Positions 14,232-21,126 of a DNA stretch of 21,296 nt are shown piece after piece (the first letter of the stretch is position 1; each line of letters opens with the position of its first letter). The position numbers were made by a program, and so were the translations under genes. Origin of the DNA: Eubacterium sp. CAG:274 (GTDB lineage: Bacteria; Bacillota; Clostridia; Lachnospirales; CAG-274); contig FR888455.1 in NCBI GenBank assembly GCA_000432155.1, positions 1-21,296 of the forward strand, written 5' to 3'. Under the pieces are notes generated by a model. It was given only the letters and a program-made list of their open reading frames with translations. It did not search any database and had not been told where the DNA came from.

Positions 14232-14264
14232 TAAATTACTATAATTTTTTTAGGAGGAAAGATA

Positions 14265-15344
14265 ATGGAAAGAGTTTACAATTTTTCTGCAGGCCCATCA
14301 ATGTTACCATTGCCTGTATTAGAAAAAGTACAAAAAGAAATGTTAAACTATGGCGGTTCTGGTATGTCCGTAATGGAGATGAGTCACCGTTCCAAGTGGT
14401 TTGACGACATTATTAAGGCTGCTGAAGCAACTTTAAGAGAACTTATGCACATTCCTGATAATTACAAAGTATTGTTTTTACAGGGTGGTGGTTCTACTCA
14501 GTTTGCTATGGTTCCACTTAACCTTTTCCAGAAGGGCGAATGTGACCTTGTTAATACAGGTCAATGGTCTAAAAAGGCTATGCAGGAAGCACAGAGATAT
14601 GGTAAGGTAAACCTTGTAGCCTCCTCCGAAGATAAGACATATAATTATATCCCAACTTTAGATAAAGCTACATTTAACCCAAATGCAGATTATTTCTACA
14701 TTTGCTACAACAATACTATTTATGGTACTAGATGGACTGAACTTCCTGAAACAGGTAATGTTCCTCTTGTAGCTGACCTTTCTAGTATGATTATGTCTGA
14801 AGAAATCGACATCACTAAGTTTGGTCTTTGCTTTGCAGGTGCTCAGAAGAATGTTGGCCCAGCTGGTGTTACTATTGCTATTATTAGAGAAGATTTACTT
14901 GGTCACGCTATGGATATTTGTCCAACAATGCTTAACTATAAGACACATGCTGACAAGGACTCTCTTTACAACACTCCACCTTGCTTTGCAATCTATGTTG
15001 CAGGTCTTGTATTTGACTGGGTTAAGGAAATGGGTGGCGTTGCTGCAATCCAGAAGATTAACGAAGAAAAGGCTGGTATCCTTTACGACTTCCTTGATAA
15101 CTCAATGATGTTCAGAGGTACAGTTGTTCCTAAGGATAGGTCACTTATGAATGTTCCTTTCGTTACTGATAGTGATGAATTAAATGCTAAGTTCGTTAAG
15201 GAAGCTACTGCTGCTGGTCTTGTAAACCTCAAGGGTCACAGAACAGTTGGTGGTATGAGAGCTAGTATTTACAATGCTATGCCTATTGAAGGTGTTAAGA
15301 CTCTCGTTGAATTTATGAAGAAGTTTGAACACGACAATAAGTAA
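14265..15344 (+). CDS. serC: Phosphoserine aminotransferase
   Basis: SerC is a PLP enzyme that converts 3-phosphohydroxypyruvate and glutamate to O-phosphoserine and 2-oxoglutarate. The 359-residue protein has the family N-terminus YNFSAGPSMLP (5-15), MEMSHRS (37-43), LQGGGSTQFAMVP (72-84), the cofactor-contacting D171 in VADLSS and the Schiff-base Lys K195 in FAGAQKNVGPAG. It has its own strong promoter and a terminator before serA, so the two serine genes are adjacent but may be separate units. The enzyme can also serve pyridoxine synthesis in organisms that use the 4-phosphoerythronate route, but nothing else here points to that. Confidence 0.96.
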   Translation: MERVYNFSAGPSMLPLPVLEKVQKEMLNYGGSGMSVMEMSHRSKWFDDIIKAAEATLRELMHIPDNYKVLFLQGGGSTQFAMVPLNLFQKGECDLVNTGQWSKKAMQEAQRYGKVNLVASSEDKTYNYIPTLDKATFNPNADYFYICYNNTIYGTRWTELPETGNVPLVADLSSMIMSEEIDITKFGLCFAGAQKNVGPAGVTIAIIREDLLGHAMDICPTMLNYKTHADKDSLYNTPPCFAIYVAGLVFDWVKEMGGVAAIQKINEEKAGILYDFLDNSMMFRGTVVPKDRSLMNVPFVTDSDELNAKFVKEATAAGLVNLKGHRTVGGMRASIYNAMPIEGVKTLVEFMKKFEHDNK

Positions 15345-15371
15345 TAAAATGCTTTACATAAGCTAATGGAT

Positions 15372-15407
15372 GGCAGGAGGTTTTTTATTTCCTCCTGCCT
15401 ATTTTTA
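15372..15407 (+). terminator. serC terminator
   Basis: Perfect 9-bp stem GGCAGGAGG / CCTCCTGCC with a 10-base T-rich loop, followed by TATTTTTA. Confidence 0.85.
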
Positions 15408-15414
15408 ATAGTGA

Positions 15415-15480
15415 ATCGGAAAGATAAATCCGATGGTTTGCAAAGCAAACCACAAATTAACAAAGTTAATTTGTTCTGAA
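15415..15480. repeat. Three directly abutting hairpins upstream of serA
   Basis: Module A is ATCGGA-N8-TCCGAT (15415-15434). Module B is GGTTTGC-AAA-GCAAACC (15435-15451). Module C is ACAAATTAAC-AAA-GTTAATTTGT (15452-15474), followed by TCTGAA. The modules touch with no spacer. Module C plus TCTGAA is identical to 8-36. None has a T-run. I see no good promoter between 15408 and the serA SD (GGAGGG, 15489-15494), so serA may be read through from serC or started by a promoter I missed. Confidence 0.85.
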
Positions 15481-15503
15481 CATATTTTGGAGGGTATAAT
15501 ATA

Positions 15504-16664
15504 ATGTTTAAGATTTTAACACTTAATAAAATTTCTAAGGTTGGCTTAGGTCAGCTTTCTGATAACTATACAGTTTCTGATAACGAAGCAAATCCAGACG
15601 GTATTCTTTTAAGAAGTTTCAAAATGCACGATATGGAACTTCCAGAATCATTAAAGGCAGTTGCTCGTTGTGGTGCTGGTGTAAACAACATTCCTTTAGA
15701 CAAGTGTGCTGAAAAGGGTATTGTTGTTTTTAACACTCCTGGTGCTAATGCAAACGCTGTAAAGGAACTTGTATTAACTGGTCTTTTACTTTCAAGCAGA
15801 AAGATTATGGCAAGTTATGCTTGGGCACAGTCTTTACAGGGTACAGAAGATATTGCTAAGCAGGTAGAAAAAGGCAAGTCTAACTTTGCAGGTCCAGAAA
15901 TCAAGGGTAAGACTCTTGGTATCGTTGGTCTTGGTGCTATTGGTGTACTTGTTGCCAATGCAGCAGTTGCTCTTGGTATGAATGTTATTGGTTATGACCC
16001 ATACTTCTCAATCAAGAACGCTCTTGCTCTTGACAATGCTGTTAAGTTTACTTCTAACCTTGATGATATTTATGCTGTTGCTGACTATATTACAGTTCAT
16101 GTTCCAGCTACTCCAGAAACTAAGAATATGATTAATGCTGAATCACTTGCTAAGTGCAAAGACGGCGTAAGACTTCTTAACTTTGCAAGAAACGAACTTG
16201 TAAATGTTGCTGATGTTAAGACTGCTCTTGAAAGTGGTAAGGTAAGTTGCTATATTTGTGACTTCCCTAATGAAGAAACTGTAGGTGTTGACGGTATTAT
16301 TACATTACCTCACCTTGGTGCATCTACTCCAGAAGCAGAAGACAACTGTGCAACTATGGCAGCTAAGGAAATTATGGCTTACCTCGAAGATGGTAACATC
16401 GTAAATTCTGTAAACTACCCTAACTGTTCAGCTCCTAGAATTGCTGGTAAGGCAAGAGTTTGTGTTCTTCATAAGAATACTCCTAATATGCTTGCTCAGA
16501 TTACTGCTTTCTTTGGCGAAAAGGGTATCAATATTGAACATATGACAAACAATGCAAAGGGCGATTATGCTTACACAATCCTTGATGTAGACAATGCTGA
16601 TGATAGTGTTGTTACATCTGCAAAGGCTGTTGAAGGCATTGTTGCTGTTAGAGTTTTAGCATAA
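15504..16664 (+). CDS. serA: 3-phosphoglycerate dehydrogenase (short, ACT-tailed)
   Basis: SerA oxidises 3-phosphoglycerate to 3-phosphohydroxypyruvate with NAD, the first step of serine synthesis. The 386-residue protein has the D-2-hydroxyacid dehydrogenase fold: ARCGAGVNNIPLD (substrate side), the NAD-binding GIVGLGAIGVLVANAA, a catalytic Arg in NFARNELVN, an acidic residue in FPNEE, and the catalytic His in LPHLGASTPEAEDN. The last 70 residues (RVCVLHKNTPNMLAQITAFFGEKGINIEHM and on) are an ACT domain, usually the serine-sensing part; the extra ASB domain of long PGDHs is absent. A stronger claim of serine inhibition is not possible from sequence. It lies 159 bases after serC, with the hairpin repeats in between, and is followed by a terminator. 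Confidence 0.94.
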   Translation: MFKILTLNKISKVGLGQLSDNYTVSDNEANPDGILLRSFKMHDMELPESLKAVARCGAGVNNIPLDKCAEKGIVVFNTPGANANAVKELVLTGLLLSSRKIMASYAWAQSLQGTEDIAKQVEKGKSNFAGPEIKGKTLGIVGLGAIGVLVANAAVALGMNVIGYDPYFSIKNALALDNAVKFTSNLDDIYAVADYITVHVPATPETKNMINAESLAKCKDGVRLLNFARNELVNVADVKTALESGKVSCYICDFPNEETVGVDGIITLPHLGASTPEAEDNCATMAAKEIMAYLEDGNIVNSVNYPNCSAPRIAGKARVCVLHKNTPNMLAQITAFFGEKGINIEHMTNNAKGDYAYTILDVDNADDSVVTSAKAVEGIVAVRVLA

Positions 16665-16685
16665 CAAAATAAATATATAATTTTT

Positions 16686-16717
16686 AAGCCGTTAGATTAA
16701 TTTCTGACGGCTTTTTT
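16686..16717 (+). terminator. serA terminator
   Basis: An 11-bp stem, AAGCCGTTAGA / TCTGACGGCTT with one T:G pair and a 6-base loop, followed by a T-run. Confidence 0.88.
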
Positions 16718-16731
16718 GTTTTTGAAAGCTA

Positions 16732-16749
16732 TAACAAAAAATTTTGTTA
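16732..16749. promoter_or_regulatory. Palindrome upstream of the DUF1015 promoter
   Basis: TAACAAAA-AA-TTTTGTTA is a perfect 8-bp inverted repeat ending five bases before the -35 at 16754. It could be a regulator site, but its composition is simple. Confidence 0.35.
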
Positions 16750-16753
16750 ATAC

Positions 16754-16789
16754 TTGTACTCTAGTATATTTTTGTATATAATTAGAGTA
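16754..16789 (+). promoter_or_regulatory. DUF1015 operon promoter inside an inverted repeat
   Basis: TTGTAC (16754-16759), a 17-base spacer and TATAAT (16777-16782). TACTCTA (16757-16763) and its exact reverse complement TAGAGTA (16783-16789) bracket the spacer and -10, 26 bases apart centre to centre. A dimeric regulator binding both would cover the promoter. Confidence 0.65.
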
Positions 16790-16878
16790 TATAACAACAT
16801 TTCCACACAAATTATTTATGATATTGTGGATAAATTAAAAATTTGGGCAATTCCCACAGAAAGAAAGAGGTGTTTTTT

Positions 16879-18114
16879 ATGGCAACAATTAGACCTTTCA
16901 AAGGTTTTAGACCAACTCCTGAACTTTGTTCTAAGGTAGCAGCTTTACCTTATGATGTTATGACTTCAAAAGAGGCTAGAGAAATGGTAAAGAATGACCC
17001 TTACTCTTTTCTCCATGTTGATAGAGCAGAAATAGATTTACCTGAAAATGTGGATATTTACTCTAAAGAGGTTTATGAAAAGGCTGCATCTAACCTTAAT
17101 AAAATGATAGAGGATAAAGTTCTTATACAGGATAATAAGCCGGTTTTTTATATATATAGCCTTACTATGAATGGCAGAGAACAGATTGGTCTTGTAGTTT
17201 GTACATCTATTGATGAATATTTGAACAATACTATTAAAAAACACGAATTTACAAGAGCTGATAAAGAACAGGATAGAATTAACCATGTTGACTATTGTAA
17301 TGCCAATACAGGTCCTATTTTCCTTACATATAAAAATCAGAAAACTATTGACCAGATTATATCAAAGGAAATAGAAAAAGCTCCAATTTATGACTTTATT
17401 TCTGAAGATAAAGTGGAACATAAGGTTTGGCTTATAGATGAGGATAATGTAATTAATGACCTTGTAGAACAGTTTAAAAATGTTCCTTCACTTTATATTG
17501 CTGACGGTCATCACAGAAATGCCTCTGCTGTTAAGGTTGGTTTAAAACGCAGAGGAGAGGGAGAGTATGATAAAAACGCAGAATTTAACTACTATCTTTC
17601 TGTACTTTTCCCTGCTGACCAGTTGCATATTATGGATTACAACAGACTTGTAAAGGACTTAAATGGTCTTACAAAAGAGGAATTTTTGGACAAGATACAG
17701 GAAAACTTTACAGTAACAGAAGTTAATGAACAGTATAAACCAGATGCTATACATACTTTTGGTATGTACTTAGATAAAAAATGGTATAAATTACAGGCTA
17801 AAGACAGCATTATTGCCACAGATTCCGTTGGTTGTCTTGATGTAAGTATCTTGCAAAACTCACTTTTAACACCTGTTCTTGGTATTGGTGACCCTAGAAC
17901 TGACAAGAGAATTGATTTTGTTGGTGGTATCAGAGGTTTAGGAGAACTTGTTAAGAGAGTGGATAGTGGAGAAATGACAGTAGCTTTTGCTATGTATCCT
18001 ACTTCTATGACACAGCTTATGAATATAGCTGACGATAATAAGGTTATGCCACCAAAGTCTACTTGGTTTGAACCTAAATTGAGAAGTGGTATCTTTATAC
18101 ATAAATTAAGCTAA
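16879..18114 (+). CDS. DUF1015 family protein with DGHHR motif
   Basis: This 411-residue protein opens with MATIRPFKGFRPTPE and ALPYDVM (22-28), typical of DUF1015. Further conserved blocks are KHEFTRADKEQDR (121-133), IADGHHRNASA (207-217, D209-R213), GIGDPRTDKRIDFVGG (335-350) and FAMYPTSM (370-377). The DGHHR motif recalls ParB/sulfiredoxin-fold proteins, which include free-serine kinases of the SerK/SbnI type. That link is from memory and unproven here. Its position directly after serC and serA, without serB in sight, suggests a role in the serine/phosphoserine step (inference). The start is the ATG at 16879 with AGAGG eight bases upstream; a TTG at 16843 would add 12 residues upstream of the SD. 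It heads a likely operon with the SLOG gene one base downstream. Confidence 0.88.
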   Translation: MATIRPFKGFRPTPELCSKVAALPYDVMTSKEAREMVKNDPYSFLHVDRAEIDLPENVDIYSKEVYEKAASNLNKMIEDKVLIQDNKPVFYIYSLTMNGREQIGLVVCTSIDEYLNNTIKKHEFTRADKEQDRINHVDYCNANTGPIFLTYKNQKTIDQIISKEIEKAPIYDFISEDKVEHKVWLIDEDNVINDLVEQFKNVPSLYIADGHHRNASAVKVGLKRRGEGEYDKNAEFNYYLSVLFPADQLHIMDYNRLVKDLNGLTKEEFLDKIQENFTVTEVNEQYKPDAIHTFGMYLDKKWYKLQAKDSIIATDSVGCLDVSILQNSLLTPVLGIGDPRTDKRIDFVGGIRGLGELVKRVDSGEMTVAFAMYPTSMTQLMNIADDNKVMPPKSTWFEPKLRSGIFIHKLS

Positions 18115-18115
18115 T

Positions 18116-18598
18116 ATGAATGAAGATATATTGAAAAAGACTTGTTGCTTTACAGGTCACAGAGATATTTCTAAAATAAAGGCTATGGAGCTTAAACTTA
18201 AACTGCCTAAAATTATTGAAAAACTTATAACAGAAAAAGGTGTAATTTACTTCGGTGTAGGTGGAGCTTTAGGTTTTGATATGCTTGCAGAAAAGGCTGT
18301 TTTAAAGCTAAAAAAGAAATATCCTTTCATAAAACTTATACTTGTGTTGCCTTGTAAAAATCACAATAAAAATTGGAAAATAGCCGATAAACTGGAGTTA
18401 AATTTTATTGCAAAGCAAGCTGATAAAATTTCATATATTTCTGAAAACTATACACCATATTGCATTACTTTGAGAAATAGAAGACTTGTAAACAATAGTA
18501 AATATTGTATTTGTTACTTAAATAAGCCTACAGGTGGTACAGCCTATACTGTAAACTATGCACAGGAAAAAGGTTTGGAGATAATAAATCTAGCATAA
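18116..18598 (+). CDS. SLOG-superfamily (YpsA/DUF1273-like) nucleotide-binding protein
   Basis: The 160-residue protein has the features of the SLOG Rossmann-like fold: CCFTGHRD (10-17), FGVGGALGFDMLAEKAVL (46-63) with a GG-x-x-G-x-D nucleotide or nucleotide-derivative site, LVLPCKNHNKNW (77-88), TLRNRRLVNNS (118-128) and the C-terminal GGTAYTVNYAQEKG (140-153). This matches YpsA/DUF1273-like proteins of Firmicutes. SLOG proteins bind or act on nucleotide-related ligands; the ligand is not known here. There is no clear SD and the ATG begins one base after the DUF1015 stop, so translation is probably coupled. This places it functionally beside DUF1015, although neither role is established. Confidence 0.8.
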   Translation: MNEDILKKTCCFTGHRDISKIKAMELKLKLPKIIEKLITEKGVIYFGVGGALGFDMLAEKAVLKLKKKYPFIKLILVLPCKNHNKNWKIADKLELNFIAKQADKISYISENYTPYCITLRNRRLVNNSKYCICYLNKPTGGTAYTVNYAQEKGLEIINLA

Positions 18599-18613
18599 GA
18601 GAAGGTGGCTAAA

Positions 18614-18868
18614 ATGTTAAATTTGTTTGGTGTTAATGTAGCTACCGTAATGGATAGTGAAAAAAGAAATAAAATACAGGAAGTACTGGCTCAGAATAAT
18701 ATTAAGTATAGTGTAAAGACAGAATATATAAACCAGAAAAATGCTTTTGATTCAGCTATTATAGGCAATAGAGGAAATAGCACAAAGCTAAAGTATATGT
18801 TTTTTGTAAATAAAAAAGATGCAGATATGGCTGTACATTTAATAAATTCTGTGGAAAGTAACTATTAA
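18614..18868 (+). CDS. Small conserved-looking protein, unknown
   Basis: This 84-residue protein has no recognised family. It reads MLNLFGVNVATVMDSEKRNK at the start, has a middle with alternating strands and helices, and ends with a KYMFFVNKKDADMAVHLINS segment. That last part resembles a beta-alpha unit of small ferredoxin-like folds such as DUF2007-type proteins, but the likeness is weak. It has no signal peptide or membrane segment. I chose the ATG at 18614, with AAGGTGG about five bases upstream; a GTG at 18605 would lie within the SD. It follows the SLOG gene by 15 bases and is probably the third gene of the DUF1015 operon. No terminator is seen in 18869-18900; the next promoter begins at 18901. 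Confidence 0.7.
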   Translation: MLNLFGVNVATVMDSEKRNKIQEVLAQNNIKYSVKTEYINQKNAFDSAIIGNRGNSTKLKYMFFVNKKDADMAVHLINSVESNY

Positions 18869-18900
18869 ATTTATTATTGGCTAATAAAATTACTAATATA

Positions 18901-18929
18901 TTGTTAATTTTAAGTAGATTACCTATAAT
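18901..18929 (+). promoter_or_regulatory. Promoter of the PPOX-NifX pair
   Basis: TTGTTA (18901-18906), a 17-base spacer and TATAAT (18924-18929), followed by the SD AGGAGG at 18954-18959. Confidence 0.75.
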
Positions 18930-18967
18930 GACATTACAATAAATAACGAATTTAGGAGGTAATCGGA

Positions 18968-19363
18968 ATGATAAATAAAAATGTAAAAAAGATACTTAAA
19001 GAAAGTATGTGGGATTTAGCCACTTGTGGTAATAATGAACCTAATGTTGTACCTGTAGCCTTTAAAGATGTTACAGAAGATGGAAAGCTTGTTGTAGGCG
19101 ATGTTTTCCTTGAAACTACATTAAAAAATATTCAGTCAAATGGTGGCAAAATTGCTATTTCTGTATACAATGGTGAAACCTTAGAGGGCTATCAGATTAA
19201 GGGTACTGCTACATATGTAACAGAGGGTACAGTAGTGGATACTTTCAAGGCAATGGTAGAAAAAATGTTTAATGGTGCAGCTACTGCAAAGGGTGCTTTA
19301 ATTATTAACCCAGAAAAGGTTATTGTTACAACTCCTGGAGCTGACAATAAAAAGGAAATTTAA
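18968..19363 (+). CDS. PPOX-family (FMN split-barrel) protein
   Basis: The 131-residue protein looks like a pyridoxamine 5'-phosphate oxidase-like split barrel: WDLATCGNNEPNVVPVAFKDV (15-35), then KLVVGDVFLETTLKNIQSNGGKIAISVYN and YQIKGTATYVTEG, the usual strand order of small flavin-binding members. These bind FMN (or F420 or haem in other branches) and act as reductases or oxidases, with poorly known substrates. True PdxH residues for pyridoxine phosphate are not evident, so a vitamin B6 role is unlikely. It is 24 bases upstream of the NifX-like gene, and the two are probably one transcript. Its start has AGGAGG eight bases upstream. Confidence 0.85.
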   Translation: MINKNVKKILKESMWDLATCGNNEPNVVPVAFKDVTEDGKLVVGDVFLETTLKNIQSNGGKIAISVYNGETLEGYQIKGTATYVTEGTVVDTFKAMVEKMFNGAATAKGALIINPEKVIVTTPGADNKKEI

Positions 19364-19387
19364 TCAATCTTACAAAGAGGGATAGAA

Positions 19388-19783
19388 ATGAAAATAGCAG
19401 TAACATTTGAAAACGGAAATGTATTTCAGCATTTTGGTCATACTGAAAAGTTCAAAATTTATGATATTTCCAATGGAAAAATTGTAAATGAAAGTATTGT
19501 AGATACTAATGGAAGTGGTCATGGTGCTCTTGCTGGATTTTTGAAAGAAAATTTTGTAGATACTTTGATTTGTGGCGGTATTGGAAATGGTGCAAAACAA
19601 GCATTGGCAGAGGCAGGAATTAAGCTCTATGGTGGAGTTGTTGGTAATGCTGATAGTGCAGTAAATGACTTGTTGCAAGATAAACTTAACTTCAACGAAA
19701 ATGTTCATTGTGAGCATCACGACCATAGCCATCACGAGGGACATTGTGGCGAACACAAAAATAGTTGTTCCGGAAATAAATAG
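19388..19783 (+). CDS. NifX/NifB-C-like Fe-Mo cofactor domain protein with His/Cys tail
   Basis: The first 100 or so residues match the dinitrogenase iron-molybdenum cofactor domain: MKIAVTFENGNVFQHFGHTE at the start, then LICGGIGNGAKQALAEAGIKLYGGVVGNADSAV (60-92). Stand-alone members occur in non-nitrogen-fixing anaerobes and are thought to bind metal clusters. The tail (107-127) is very rich in His and Cys, including HCEHHDHSHHEGHC and C127, which should bind transition metals. No nif genes or DUF134 regulator are near, so a nitrogenase role is not suggested. It is paired with a flavin-type protein upstream and followed by a terminator. Full length is 131 residues; the start ATG has AAAGAGGG upstream. 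Confidence 0.88.
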   Translation: MKIAVTFENGNVFQHFGHTEKFKIYDISNGKIVNESIVDTNGSGHGALAGFLKENFVDTLICGGIGNGAKQALAEAGIKLYGGVVGNADSAVNDLLQDKLNFNENVHCEHHDHSHHEGHCGEHKNSCSGNK

Positions 19784-19794
19784 AAATCATTTTT

Positions 19795-19826
19795 AGCATA
19801 CTGTCAATAGTCAGTATGCTTTTTTT
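19795..19826 (+). terminator. Terminator after the NifX-like gene
   Basis: Perfect 9-bp stem AGCATACTG / CAGTATGCT with an 8-base loop and a T7 run. Confidence 0.9.
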
Positions 19827-19836
19827 GTGCTATAAT
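19809..19836 (+). promoter_or_regulatory. Extended -10 promoter of the nitrilase-family gene
   Basis: TGC directly before TATAAT (19831-19836) makes an extended -10. The best -35 is TAGTCA (19809-19814) at 16 bases and lies within the preceding terminator stem. Confidence 0.55.
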
Positions 19837-19858
19837 TCAGATAAAAGGAAGTGTAAAA

Positions 19859-20650
19859 ATGAAAATAGCATTAGCTCAAATGTCAATGACAGATAAAATA
19901 GAAGAAAATCTGAATAAGTCACTTAATTTTTGTGATAAAGCAAAAGATTGTGACCTATTATTTTTTCCTGAAATTCAGTTATCCCCATTTTTCCCTCAAT
20001 ACCAGAATAAAAATGTGGAAAAGTATTGTTTATATGAAAGTTCTGATGAAGTACAAAAGTTAAAAGAAAAAGCAAAGGAACACAGTATCTATATATCTCC
20101 TAATGTTTATATGAATATTGAAAATAAAAAATATGATACTTCCCTTTTTATAAATAGACAGGGAGCTATTGTGGATAAAGCTAAAATGGTGCATATAGCA
20201 CAGGCTGAAAATTTCTATGAACAGGACTATTATACACCATCTGATGACGGCTTTAAGGTTTTTGATACAGAGTATGGAAAAGTAGGTGTTGTTATTTGCT
20301 ATGATAGACATTTGCCGGAAAGTATACGAACTTGTGTATTAAAGGGTGCAGATTTAATTATAATTCCTACAGCAAACACAAAGGCAGAGCCTATGGAAAT
20401 GTTTGAATGGGAAGTTCGTGTTCAGGCTATGGAAAATCAAGTTTTTGTTGCTATGTGTAATAGAGTTGGCAAAGAGGATAATATGGACTTTTCAGGACAA
20501 TCTTTAGTAGTAGACCCTAATGGAGAGGTTATATGTAAGGCTGATGATAGTGAACAGCTTTTGGCTTGTGATATAGACCTAAAACAGGCTAAAGAATTAC
20601 GCAAAAAAGTGCCATATATAGGCACAAGAAGACCGGAATGGTATCTTTAA
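19859..20650 (+). CDS. Carbon-nitrogen hydrolase (nitrilase superfamily)
   Basis: The 263-residue cytoplasmic amidase has the full nitrilase-superfamily Glu-Lys-Cys set: E38 in FFPEIQLSP, K109 in DKAKMVHIA, and C147 in VVICYDRHLPES. It ends in GTRRPEWYL, similar to the RRPE ending of N-carbamoylputrescine amidases (AguB), and has IIIPTANTKAEP and FEWEVRVQAMENQ blocks. AguB-like use of N-carbamoylputrescine or another carbamoyl/amide substrate is possible, but no aguA or other agmatine gene is nearby, so I leave the substrate open. The start ATG has AAAGGA nine bases upstream. A lipoprotein gene follows 14 bases later and shares the transcript. Confidence 0.88.
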   Translation: MKIALAQMSMTDKIEENLNKSLNFCDKAKDCDLLFFPEIQLSPFFPQYQNKNVEKYCLYESSDEVQKLKEKAKEHSIYISPNVYMNIENKKYDTSLFINRQGAIVDKAKMVHIAQAENFYEQDYYTPSDDGFKVFDTEYGKVGVVICYDRHLPESIRTCVLKGADLIIIPTANTKAEPMEMFEWEVRVQAMENQVFVAMCNRVGKEDNMDFSGQSLVVDPNGEVICKADDSEQLLACDIDLKQAKELRKKVPYIGTRRPEWYL

Positions 20651-20664
20651 AAGGAAGTGATACT

Positions 20665-21069
20665 ATGAATAAAACAATTTTTACAGGGATTTTGATTTGT
20701 ATTGTATCTTTTATATTAAGTGGCTGTAATGGTAATACATATGGTATTACAAGTGGAACATATGAAATGGTAGATTCAGAGGAAAATGTTTTTACGCCAT
20801 ATTTAACACTAGATTTGGAAGATAAAACTTTTACATTTACATTTGATGTTTTATCCTCTTATGGAAATATAGGAAGTATAAAGTTTAATAAGGGAAATCT
20901 TATTTGTAAAACCGATGATAATAAGAACACATTTATTTTCAAAGTTGAGAATAATAATACACTTAAATTTGATGCCACTCAATCCAGTAGCACAACTACT
21001 GTAGATGACCATATTGCAGTACCTGATGAAACAGAGTTCAAACTTGCAAATGATACAAGTGAAAGTTGA
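20665..21069 (+). CDS. Small lipoprotein, function unknown
   Basis: The 134-residue protein has a classical lipoprotein signal: MNKT, a hydrophobic stretch (about 5-17) and the lipobox LSGC with C21 as the lipidated residue, so it should be anchored on the outer face of the membrane. The mature part starts NGNTYGITSGTYEMVD and alternates strands rich in Phe, Thr and Asp (YLTLDLEDKTFTFTFDVL), suggesting a small beta sandwich, and ends in a Ser/Thr/Asp-rich stretch. I start at the ATG at 20665 with AAGGA upstream; an upstream in-frame ATG at 20638 overlaps the nitrilase-family gene and would spoil the signal peptide. I do not recognise a function. Confidence 0.82.
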   Translation: MNKTIFTGILICIVSFILSGCNGNTYGITSGTYEMVDSEENVFTPYLTLDLEDKTFTFTFDVLSSYGNIGSIKFNKGNLICKTDDNKNTFIFKVENNNTLKFDATQSSSTTTVDDHIAVPDETEFKLANDTSES

Positions 21070-21107
21070 CAACTTAGGATTTAGGAGTAAAATAGTTACA
21101 ATAACTA
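21066..21107 (+). promoter_or_regulatory. Promoter of the 29-residue protein, with inverted repeat
   Basis: TTGACA (21066-21071) overlaps the lipoprotein stop codon. A 16-base spacer leads to TAAAAT (21088-21093). TAGTTA-CAA-TAACTA (21093-21107) lies at the expected transcription start and may be an operator. Confidence 0.55.
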
Positions 21108-21126
21108 AATTTAAGGAGGTAAGGCT

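Noticed and set aside
14165..15482. TGTTC-N4-GAACA upstream of serC (14165-14178) and TGTTC-T-GAACA upstream of serA (15472-15482), as a shared serine operator.
   Set aside because: The half-sites have different spacings (4 and 1), so one dimer is unlikely to fit both. The serA copy is part of the hairpin repeat, and its sister at 28-38 is beside an unrelated gene.
15471..15500. TTGTTC and TATAAT just before serA as its promoter.
   Set aside because: The -10 would end only three bases before the ATG, placing the transcription start inside the coding sequence and leaving out the SD.
18968..19363. Calling the PPOX-like gene pdxH.
   Set aside because: It is only 131 residues and lacks the conserved C-terminal part of true pyridoxine-phosphate oxidases; only the split-barrel fold is supported.
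19370..19756. Minus-strand frame opposite the NifX-like gene.
   Set aside because: The plus-strand gene has clear family motifs and an SD; the opposite frame is low-complexity and lacks a start signal.
19388..19783. Evidence for nitrogen fixation from the NifX-like domain.
   Set aside because: Stand-alone domains of this type are widespread in non-fixing anaerobes and no nif genes are present.
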